A DNA stretch of 64,000 nucleotides from Hyalella azteca (Eukaryota > Arthropoda > Malacostraca > Amphipoda > Hyalellidae), in assembly GCF_000764305.2 (NCBI RefSeq), contig NW_025940698.1, forward strand, positions 1 through 64,000, written 5' to 3'. Below, piece by piece: positions 23,815 through 35,800 of this stretch (its first letter is position 1; every line of letters starts with the position of its first letter). The notes beneath the pieces were generated by a model. It did no database searches. It was not told the origin of the DNA and saw only the letters and a list, made by a program, of their open reading frames with translations. Both the position numbers and the translations under genes were made by a program.

Positions 23815-26800
23815 TCAACACCAGTCTCTGTTTTTTGATACCCTGAAGCTCATATGGAGCGCGTTGCCCCTGAGCAAGGGAGCAAGAGATGCTCTGTTAA
23901 GCCTACGTCGTGGTAAAGTCAGGTCTCCTCTAAATGAATCTTTTTGTTCTAAAGCTTCTTCTTGGTCCAGCTGCTCGTGCGCAAGATCCAGACGGGAGAG
24001 CGACATGTCTAGTCTGCTCATAGTCAAGTCAGAACAAGGGCCCCAGGAACGTTCAGACAAATTAAGACTCGAACCTTGCAAATCCTTCTTAGATCGTCTC
24101 AGGTCTTTAGATGATTTACTTGAACGTAAGTCAGACTTGGGAGCATAAATATCAGATTTTGTGGAACGTAGATCGTAATTCGAAGTTTTAAAATCATAGA
24201 AGGAATTTCTAGAGTCACGTTCACATCTCTGGGTGCTGTAAGCTCTAAGCTCAGGCCTCATTATTGTGAAGTCAGCTTTGGAAGACCTCACGTCACTGTG
24301 TGGGTCTCTCAGCTCAGCAATCGAGGCCCGGAAATCACATTTCTGTAACTTACGACTAGACTGGCAAGACATCGAGTCCAAGGTAGCATAATTGCCAGCT
24401 CCGACACTCAAATCACCAGGTGGATGACTTAGATCAGACTTAGCGAGGGCTAATTTCTTCTTTTTAGGCGAGTTGCTAGTTGTAAGTTGATCAACAGCAC
24501 GTAGCACACTACCATTGCAAAGTTTCAGCCAAGGTTTACTAAGCTTCGCTTCGATGTCATTCATGGATTGGTTTAAGGGCGCGCGTTCACTGTAGCCGTT
24601 CCACGTCGGGTAAATACCTCTACTGCTGCTACAGTCGAACGACTCAGAATGTCGCAGTCGGTTAGTCGCATTGTGAAAGTCGTCGTCGTTTGCCATTCTA
24701 TTGTCAAGAACCTCATGATTAAGATTGAGCAATGATTGATGATTGTACGAGCGAGGCGAGTGTTTCCTCCACTCGTCCTCCGCATGCCTGGGATTGTCGA
24801 TCACGAGTGACGCCCGTCTTGTGGACCGCTGCTTACGAACGGCCTTTAGTGTGTCCTCCATGTCAACACTCATATAATTGCTACGGTTCCTGCGCAGACG
24901 TCGTGCTGACGTGAGCATTGCAGCTGCTGCAGCGATCACCTGCCCCTGCTGCTGCGCCTGTTGCTGCTGCTCTTCAGCAATGGGGCACTCGCATAAATTG
25001 ACCGAAACATTAGAAGTGAAGGAAGATGACGTATTTTTTTCAAGGAAAGTGGGGCTACTGTTGTCGCAGCTTGAATACGCGGAGTCGGGGCAGTCACTGG
25101 AGTCGGTCTCGGAGAGCGTGTAGAGGCCAGGAGCGGCGCTGGAGTCGGTCTCGGAGAGCGTGTAGAGGCTAGGGGCGGCGCTGGAGTCGGTCTCGGAGAG
25201 CGTGTAGAGGCTAGGGGCGGCGCTCGCGTAGATCGACGGAAGCACCGCCGAGCAGAGCCACGGGTGACGCAGGCAATCATCGATCTGCAGGCGCTGGCTG
25301 CTCGTGAGGGGTTGAGAGTTAGGAGGACATTGATGAGATGCTACACGTGCAGACACTGAAGCGAAAAAAAAAATTAATCATGATGTTAAAGTATGATTCT
25401 TCTTCGTCCTAAATGATGCTCAACCATTGTTATAAATTAAGGGTTGGTCTGTTGAACCAAAGATAAAAGAAAAATCAATTATAATAGAGAATCTTCTTTT
25501 ACGACTGACCCGCAAGTATAACACTGAACAAGAATTGCATTGCTAAACTAGGAATATTATATGCTTACATACTTTTTTATCATAAGTTTCCAAACGCATT
25601 GGCTTATCTTTAGCGTATATAGGAGAGTTTTACTTAACTTTTATGGCACATAAGGACTTGGGAAGAGGATGACAACGCATCGATTAAGAAAATAAAATAA
25701 CTCACGATGTTTTCTTTAGAAGCAGGCCGCTTATGAAGTCCTTGGCGTTATCAGAAACGTCGGCGAAGAGATCGTCGGGGAAGTCGTACTCCGCCTGCGT
25801 GATGTTCACGAACGTTTCCTGGTCGGTGTCGCCCCCGAAGGGCGTGCAGCCCGTCAGGAAGACGTACGTCAGCACGCCCACGGACCTGTGGGCGCCACAG
25901 AAGTTAGGTATTAGGGCCCACGAACCTGTGGGCGCTACATGAGTTAGGTATTAGGGCCCACGGACCTGTGGGCGCCACATGAGTTAGGTATTAGGGCCCA
26001 CGGACCTGTGGTCACCGTGGGACAAGCAACTGTGGGCCACTCAAATTATGTGTACACAGGGACGGACCTTACATGAAGCCTGAAAGACGGCTCATACATG
26101 AGGCACAAAAGACGGCCTTTATAAAAGGCCTGAAAGACGGCCTTTATATAATGAGGCCCAAAAGACGGCCTTTATATAAGGCCTGAAAGACGGCCTTTAT
26201 ATGAGGCACAAAAGACGGCCTTTATATGAGGCCTGAAAGACGGCCTTTATATGAGGCCTGAAAGACGGCCTTTATATGAGGCCTGAAAGACGGCCTTTAA
26301 CGGTCCGACGGTCCCCCGCCGCAGGACAGTCAAAAGAACGACCCGTAGGACGCCCCGCAGGACAGTCAAAAGAACGACCCGTAGGATGCCCCGCAGGACA
26401 GTCAAAAGAACGGCCCGTAGGATGCCCCGCAGGACGGCTGACTCACCACATGTCCGTTGCCAGGCCCACAGGCTCAAAGTTGATCACTTCCGGAGCTGAA
26501 ATGAAGGGGCACATTGTCAGCATGAATAACACTAAAACGAGGGAATTTTAAAATGAATTAAGTACATTAAAATGAATTTACTCAAGTAGAAAATGCTCCA
26601 TGCTCCAGTCACGCTCCAGCTAAAGAGTTTTCGAATAATTTGGTAAATAGAAAGCTGACCAAAGCTGAATTACGATTCAATTTAAGTAAAAAAAAACTTA
26701 CCCACGCAGCCACGTACCCACGTAGCCACGTACCCACGTAGCCACGTACCCACGCAGCCACTTACCCACGTAGCCACGTACCCACGCAGCCACTTACCCA

Positions 26801-29800
26801 CGACACGTACCCACGCAGCCACGTACCCACGCAGCCACGTACCCAGGCAGCCACGTACCCAGGCAGCCACGTACCCACGCAGCCACGTACCCACGCAGCC
26901 ACGTACCCACGCAGCCACGTACCCACGCAGCCACGTACCCACGTACCCACGCAGCCACGTACCCACGCAGCCACGTACCCACGTAGTCCGGCGTGCCCAT
27001 GATCTGCGTGAGCTCGGTGTCCTGGGAGATGACGCGGCTCAGGCCGAAGTCGACGATCTTGACGCCGTCGGTAGGGGCGCTGCCCATCAGGATCAGGTTC
27101 TGCGGCTGTCGACCGATGTCATCATGAGAACTTATCGCTCCAAACACAGCATTAATCAATAACATAACATAAAAATGCTTAAGGTTTATAAGAAGTTGAA
27201 CATTTCAAATGGTAGCGAAGTTCAGTTCCATTAATTGATATATTTATCACGTGGATCTGTTATAACTTTAATCTTAATATCGAGGTTTACTTATTGCGGC
27301 TTCTATGCCATGTAATGTACAGTGCCAGACTGCGCTTGTAGGAACTGGAAATTAAATGAACTGAAGCACAGTCCATGGCATGAACTGAAGCACAGTCCAT
27401 GGCATGAACTGAAGCACAGTCCATGGATGAACTGTAGCCTGCTGAAGCTCACCTTAATGTCGAGGTGGGCGATGTTATTGGCGTGCAGGAAGCGCAGCCC
27501 TGAGAGCACCTGCAGCAGCAGAGCGCGCGTGTCGTCCTCGCTGAAGGCGACCTGGTCGTCCAGCAACTTCTGCAGGTCGCCGCCCGCGCCACTGCAACAA
27601 CACGCACGTGTTCACCTTACGTCATGCCTTGCCAGCCATCAACACTATCTATGTAATACTTATGTAAATATCATATATTATTTATAATATATATATTATG
27701 ATACATATATAAAAATAAAAAATATAATAATAGCTCCACTTGTTATACCCTATATAGGAAGAGAAATAAGAACTTATCTAACTTAACGACTGCGCAGAGT
27801 GTAGCGCGAGTATCGTGGCGTATGACTCGTGAAACATAAGGTGAAGTGCGATATGAACCTCGACATATGACACATGGCATATAAAACATAAAACATGACG
27901 TATGAAGCGCGCAGCTTTGTTTGCTGAGGGCAACATTGCAAGTCACGCCCCGCCAAATGCCCGTCCTAGCGCGCGCGCTCCAGTGACGGTCGCTAACAAA
28001 GCCTGAGGTTCTTTCCTCCTACCAACGAAGTGCCAGCCTCTAGTGACGGTCGCTAACAAAGCCTGAGGTTCTTTCCTCCTACCAACGAAGTGCCAGCCTC
28101 TAGTGACGGTCGCTAACAAAGCCTGAGGTTCTTTCCTCCTACCAACGAAGTGCCAGCCTCTAGTTACGGTCGCTATATAAAACAATAAACAAAGCCTGAT
28201 TAAAGCCTAATTAACTTCTTTAAATAAATAATTTCTGACTAATTAACTTTCAAGAAACCGAGTGAATCAAGTGACGAAAACGAATGAAGAACATATTGAA
28301 TGTATATATAAATTAAAAACTAATGAAAAAATACTGTGATCTTTTAATGATAGATTTCTCCCTCTAGTAAGTGAGTCTGTTGAAAAACGCTATACTTATT
28401 AATCGTAGCATCTGTGTTACGAGTTATCAACTTGAAACATGACTAATAATTAATAAATTACGAGTCAATACTCACAACTCTAGTAGGATGATGTACTCTT
28501 GTCTAGTGAGGTAGACGCTGTGCATGTGTACGATGTGCTTGTGTGCTCGCCCCAGCACCAGCACGGCGACCTCGTGACGCGCCTCAGCCTCCGCCTCTGA
28601 AGTCTTCGCCCTGCGCCGCCGCCGTACAAACTTGGCGGCGAACACGCGTCCTGTGGCGCGGTGGCGGGCCCGCCGTACTGCTGCGAACTTGCCCCTGCAA
28701 CATTACAACCACTGCATCACAACCACTGCATCACAATCACTGCATCACAACCACTGCATCACAACCACTGCATCATCACAACCACTGCATCATCACAACC
28801 ACTGCATCATCACAACCACTGCAACNGTAGCAGCAGTTGCCGTGTACCGCGTGGCCGTAGCAGCAGTTGCCGTGTACCGCGTGGCCGTAGCAGCAGTTGC
28901 CGTGTACCGCGTGGCCGTAGCAGCAGTTGCCGTGTACCGCGTGGCCGTAGCAGCAGTTGCCGTGTACCGCGTGGCCGTAGCAGCAGTTGCCGTGTACCGC
29001 GTGGCCGTAGCAGCAGTTGCCGTGTACCGCGTGGCCGTAGCAGCAGTTGCCGTGTACCGCGTGGCCGTAGCAGCAGTTGCCGTGTACCGCGTGGCCGTAG
29101 CAGCAGTTGCCGTGTACCGCGTGGCCGTAGCAGCAGTTGCCGTGTACCGCGTGGCCGTAGCAGCAGTTGCCGTGTACCGCGTGGCCGTAGCAGCAGTTGC
29201 CGTGTACCGCGTGGCCGTAGCAGCAGTTGCCGTGTACCGCGTGGCCGTAGCAGCAGTTGCCGTGTACCGCGTGGCCGTAGCAGCAGTTGCCGTGTACCGC
29301 GTGGCCGTAGCAGCAGTTGCCGTGTACCGCGTGGCCGTAGCAGCAGTTGCCGTGTACCGCGTGGCCGTAGCAGCAGTTGCCGTGTACCGCGTGGCCGTAG
29401 CAGCAGTTGCCGTGTACCGCGTGGCCGTAGCAGCAGTTGCCGTGTACCGCGTGGCCGTAGCAGCAGTTGCCGTGTACCGCGTGGCCGTAGCAGCAGTTGC
29501 CGTGTACCGCGTGGCCGTAGCAGCAGTTGCCGTGTACCGCGTGGCCGTAGCAGCAGTTGCCGTGTACCGCGTGGCCGTAGCAGCAGTTGCCGTGTACCGC
29601 GTGGCCGTAGCAGCAGTTGCCGTGTACCGCGTGGCCGTAGCAGCAGTTGCCGTGTACCGCGTGGCCGTAGCAGCAGTTGCCGTGTACCGCGTGGCCGTAG
29701 CAGCAGTTGCCGTGTACCGCGTGGCCGTAGCAGCAGTTGCCGTGTACCGCGTGGCCGTAGCAGCAGTTGCCGTGTACCGCGTGGCCGTAGCAGCAGTTGC

Positions 29801-32800
29801 CGTGTACCGCGTGGCCGTAGCAGCAGTTGCCGTGTACCGCGTGGCCGTAGCAGCAGTTGCCGTGTACCGCGTGGCCGTAGCAGCAGTTGCCGTGTACCGC
29901 GTGGCCGTAGCAGCAGTTGCCGTGTACCGCGTGGCCGTAGCAGCAGTTGCCGTGTACCGCGTGGCCGTAGCAGCAGTTGCCGTGTACCGCGTGGCCGTAG
30001 CAGCAGTTGCCGTGTACCGCGTGGCCGTAGCAGCAGTTGCCGTGTACCGCGTGGCCGTAGCAGCAGTTGCCGTGTACCGCGTGGCCGTAGCAGCAGTTGC
30101 CGTGTACCGCGTGGCCGTAGCAGCAGTTGCCGTGTATCGTGTCGTCGAGGTATCAGATACACAAGCAACAATGATTGTACTAACAGTACTAACAGAGGGC
30201 GGGGCGTAATCTAATTTATCTTAACGAGTAATTAAATTGGCTTATTTTAAAGCAGCAGACAAAAACTCTAAATTAAAAAAATAATATAGGAACGTAGGAC
30301 AATTAGGAAGAATTAGTACATATAGTTACTTTTCAGACTGCAGTATGCAAAAGAAAACTGAAGAAAGTGCCTCCTTGAAAACCGATAAAAAGAAAAAACC
30401 GCGAGAACAACTTAGGGTATTTCCTGTTATGCCTCAAGGCTGTTGGGCCGGGAGAAAGAAGCTAAAAAACAGAGCGGACAATAGCAGGGTTAGGGCTGCG
30501 AGGCAGGAGAAAGGGGCTAGTGGCGCCATCGACGCTGCCTTCCAGCAAATGACCTTTGGCCGCCGCCAAGCGTCCGGCAAAAAAACTCAAGGCCGCTCGG
30601 TAAGGCCGCTCTTCTGCTCGAAAGCAATGGGAAAAATGAGGAAGCGATGAGCCTCTTGGAGGACAGTCACACGAGGAAGAGAGAAGTTGCCGGGACAATG
30701 GTAGGAGTGTGAGCCTCGTGGAGGACAGTCACACGAGGAAGAGAGAAGTTGCCAGGACAATGGTAGGAGTGTGAGCCGCTACACATCCCTGAGACGCGTC
30801 CCCTTTTCACATCACTGAGACGCGTCCCCTACACATCCCTGAGACGCGTCCCCTACACATCCCTGAGACGCGTCCCCTACACAACACGCAAAGCACAGCA
30901 AGACGCGTCAAGTCCCAAAAGAAGGCAGAGTAACAGACTCGAGAAGGCCCCACAGACGGCTGAGCAACGGACGCTTAGAGGCCCCAACAGACACGTGAAG
31001 ACCCCACAGGAGGCCCTAACAGACACGTAGAGGCCCCAACAGACACGTGAAGACCCCACAGGAGGCCCTAACAGACACGTAGAGGCCCCAACAGACACGT
31101 GAAGACCCCACAGGAGGCCCTAACAGACACGTAGAGGCCCCAACAGACACGTGAAGACCCCACAGGAGGCCCTAACAGACACGTAGAGGCCCCAAAAGAC
31201 ACGTGAAGACCCCACAGGAGGCCCTAACAGACACGTAGAGGCCCCAACAGACACGTGAAGACCCCACAGGAGGCCCTAACAGACACGTAGAGGCCCCAAA
31301 AGACACGTGAAGACCCCACAGGAGGCCCTAACAGACACGTAGAGGCCCCAACAGACACGTGAAGACCCCACAGGAGGCCCTAACAGACACGTAGAGGCCC
31401 CAAAAGACACGTGAAGACCCCACAGGAGGCCCTAACAGACACGTAGAGGCCCCAACAGACACGTGAAGACCCCACAGGAGGCCCTAACAGACACGTAGAG
31501 GCCCCAAAAGACACGTGAAGACCCCACAGGAGGCCCTAACAGACACGTAGAGGCCCCAACAGACACGTGAAGACCCCACAGGAGGCCCTAACAGACACGT
31601 AGAGGCCCCAAAAGACACGTGAAGACCCCACAGGAGGCCCTAACAGACACGTAGAGGCCNGGTATCCTGGCATTCCTCACTCATGACTCACCCCACAGGT
31701 GGCCAGGTATGGGGTATCCTGGCATTCCTCACTCATGACTCACCCCACAGGTGGCCAGGTATGGGGTATCCTGGCATTCCTCACTCATGACTCACCCCAC
31801 AGGTGGCCAGGTATGGGGTATCCTGGCATTCCTCACTCATGACTCACCCCACAGGTGGCCAGGTATGGGGCCTGTCTCTTATACACATCTAGATGTGTAT
31901 AAGAGACAGCACTACCTCACTACCATTCCTCCACTACCTCACTACCATTCCTCACACTACCTCACTACCATTCCTCAACTACCTCACTACCATTCCTCAC
32001 ACTACCTCACTACCATTCCTAACTACCTCACTACAATTCCTCGCACTACCTCACTACAGTTTCTCGCACTACCTCACTACCATTCCTCACACTACCTCAC
32101 TACCATTCCTCAACTATCTCACCTGCTGAATCAGTCAACAATTTTCTCGAGAAAGTGTTAGCGAACAATTCGTTTTAGGAGAAAGGACGCGTCCGATGAA
32201 TAATCCGATGCGTGCTCACTGCAGCTTTGATGAAGCCTGGGTCGTTGTTACTGAACGAACGATGGTTACGGCTCAGCCCTGCTGCCAGGTGCAGGTACAA
32301 TTGTAGGGCAACAAGACAACAAGCGAGACGCTAGTGCAGGTAACAAGAAGGACGCAAGTGCAGGTCACAAGCAGAATGCAGGTGCAGGTCACAAGCAGAA
32401 TGCAGGTGCAGGTCACAAGAAGGACGCAGGTGCAGGTCACAAGAAGGACGCAAGTGCAGGTCACAAGCAGAATGCAGGTGCAGGTTACAAGAAGGACGCA
32501 AGTGCAGGTAACAAGCAGAATGCAGGTGCAGGTCACAAGTATGGAGAAATTTAGACGATGCAGCAGCCCATCTATGTCGCGCATGACGCGCATACCAACG
32601 ACACACAATGTTAAGGTGTTCCATGCAGTACACAACAGGCTAACTCCTCTCATTCACTGGCAGGGTTGCAGTCCAGCCAGAGGTAGTGCAGAGCAGCGGC
32701 CCTCACTGGATGCACGAACGCAGCACAGCCGAGACTCCTGCGTCTCGCAATAATTTTCTCCAAATGAACCGGGACAACCGGGACAAGACATTACCGGCGG

Positions 32801-35800
32801 AAAAATAACGGGATTGAGGATAAAATTTGTCCCGGAATAAACGTATGAACCGGGACAAGACTTGTGTCCCGGACTTTAAAACTTGCGTTCCAGTAATTAT
32901 GATACGATACGAGACAGATAGATATAAAACGAAACATAACTTGACGTGATGTCTTAAATATTCAAGGCAAAAGATTTTCCTTACTCAAGAAAAATCGTTT
33001 CAATGTTAAGGAGCGTTTGAACGAAACGCTCGGAACGCGTGGTCAAGCAATTCCAATTTAGCCCTTGATTGTAAATGAGAAGTTGCTGGTTAGGCCATCC
33101 GGTCTAAATCTGAAGGTGGCTGGAGCGGACGTGCCGCCAGGCTCTGTCTTCATCCCGGACTTTTCTTGCTACTCACGTAGCTTGCTAGACGCAAACTACG
33201 TCGATGTAAGGCGTGTACATGTTTTTGACTGGGAGTTATATTGTGAGTATTCGTTCTAGCGTTCGGTTTATTCAGCTTTGAGCTGACTGTAGACGTGCGT
33301 CACTGTTGTTTGACCCAGTTGAATCTGGCTGCTATTCATGGCGCTGTCAGATTACGCGACGAAGCGACTGCGCGGCCTGCGATCAGCTGCTGCAGCCCTC
33401 GATCCATCCGTCTGGAGTAGATTTTCTCATCATGCCGTCCCCCACGCCTCGCATATCATACCGAGGATCCCTTGTCGACCGAAATAGGCGTCCTGCTAGG
33501 CTGCTGCCACCTAACAACGGTGAGTTCGTCATCACTGTCAATAGGCCGTTGCTACGGCGGCAATCATTTGAACAAAACGGTTGCGAATGCTGCTGCTGCT
33601 GAATGAGCATCGGCTTATTTCAACCCGTAGGCCTCAAAACCTGCTTAACGTTCGTGTTGATCGCCACTGTGTGCAGCCGTGTCGCCGATTATCGTTCGGC
33701 TGCCTCAACATCCGTTCGCTGAATAACAAGGTTGACGAGTTTCTTCACATCTGCCGCTCGCGCTCACTAGATGTCGTCTTCATGACCGGGACCTGGCACG
33801 ACGCTGTCTCGGTTTGCATCGCGCGTCAATTCGTGCTGCAATACTACAGGTAGTTGAGCGCGTGCGGCTCCACATGCAACCCGACATCCTGGCGACGAAT
33901 TATGGTGGAGTAGCTAACGTTGCCTCGTCGGTCACGTGCGGCGTACCACAGGGCTCAGTCCTCGGCCCGATCCTCATCCTGTTATATACTGCCGACTTAT
34001 TGGACATAATTTATTCACATAGTTCGAATCCGCATTTGTTCGCCGACGACACCCAAATGTATGGCAAAGTACGACACTGTACCAGCTGACGACACCATGT
34101 ACCAGCTGACGACATTATGTACCAGCTGACGCTACAGCGTTGCAAGGTCCGATGTCTGTCTGCATGAACGACGTCTCAGACTGGATGCGCTCCAACCGGC
34201 TCCTGCTCAATATGCATCAAGAACCGACTTCATTTGGTTTGCGACTGAGCGGCGCTAGCATCAGCTTCCGGCCAACCCTGTTCGCGTGGGCAACGAGTTT
34301 GTCATGCTTGCGTCTTTGGTTCGCAACCTCAGCATTCTGTTGGACTCGGAACTTTCAATGAACGGTCACATTGCCAAAGTAAGCACCGCTGGTTTTGGAG
34401 TTCTGCGACGGATACGTAGCGTCGCCCGCTGTCTCTCGAGGCCCTCGTGGTGGGGCGCTCGTTCTGACGAGATTGGACTACGGTAATGCCACACTCTATG
34501 GACTTCCGACCACGGCACTTAATTAATAAACTGCGATGTTCGTCATCAAGAGCGGACTTCGTCGTTCCATCTACATGTTTATTTACCGTCGGCGACGGAG
34601 CGTCCCCAATCGTCGACGCCAGATTCTGGAACAGTCTGCTGGCTTCCATAACATCGGCTCCTTCGTTACAGGTGTTTCGTCGACGCTTAAAGACGAGAAC
34701 CTATTTCGTAGAACCTATGAATCAAGTGCTTAGTCATTTTTATCCGTTTTCATACTTTCTCGCGTCTATTTATTTTTCACTTGCTGTTAAACTTATGAGT
34801 AACGTGCCCCGGAATTTCGTTTGAATCAGACGCAACGATAGGTGCTTTGTAGAAAAATAATAATAATATTTGCCAGTCATTGGCAAATTCGGCGACATTT
34901 GGCAACCAAACTCATTTATCAGATAAATTAGTGGCCAGATATGGCGATGTATGACTGAATATTTAGCGAATGATTTTACTGTTGAGCTTTTAATCGCGCA
35001 TGACGAAAACCCAGCGAGTTCAGTACTACGCTTAATGACATCATCGCGAGTCGTAGACGTTTAGTGTCGATTGGTAAGCCGCTTAGTAGAATATGGGTGA
35101 GCTTCTCAAGCCCTGCAAGATGCTACGAAACAGAAGTTGTAACTGGAAATATTTTGAGGAGTAGGGAATAGACGAGACCCATGATGACCGAGGTATAAAA
35201 CCAGGCCAACAGTCGGTGCAAACTTTGTGGCGATAGCTAAAAGGTCAGTGATGACAACAAATCGGGCATGACACCTTCTTGCCGACGCTGGTTAGTTCTA
35301 AGGCTGGAGAAATCTAATGTCGGCTAAAACAGACTCTGATGTGGCATTAGATGAACTTGAGAATGTCTGCAATAGTAGACGAATACATCGTAAATTAAAA
35401 ACAATAAATTTCGATAAAAGACGACCCCAGCGAAGGATTGAAGAAAGTCTTATGTCCTCACCACCTGTATAGGCTACCGCAAATGAGGGTAATTAGTACC
35501 AATCAAGAGAACGCGCCACCTTATGCTCTCTGAACTTGTTCATTTGGCCTGTCGATAATTATATTTTAAACCCAAAAGCATTAAAAAACATAATGTTTTC
35601 TGGCAGATGTCTATTTCGTAAAAATTTTTTGGCTCTAAGAAGGCTCATAACGAGCAGCCACTGGCAGCTACTCGCTATTAGCCCCTGAATCAGGCAGTAC
35701 TCCGTACAAGAGGCCACTAGCCCGGTAACTAGTGACGATTATTACTGACCGTAGTTTAAATCGAAAACGAAGCAACGCAAAAATTTGCGTCGATTCCTGC

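Noticed and set aside
25280..25356. Upstream start of the last Drak exon at 25,356
   Set aside because: Its frame would need an acceptor at CTTCAG that mismatches the phase of the 25,706 donor. The acceptor at 25,300 keeps phase and restores the [15 protein letters not shown] alignment.
28632..30209. Open frames of 453-525 codons on both strands
   Set aside because: They translate a perfect 30-bp array. The unit length is divisible by three, so openness is trivial.
31751..32161. 136-codon frame
   Set aside because: It runs through two arrays and the Nextera adapter, so it is an artefact.
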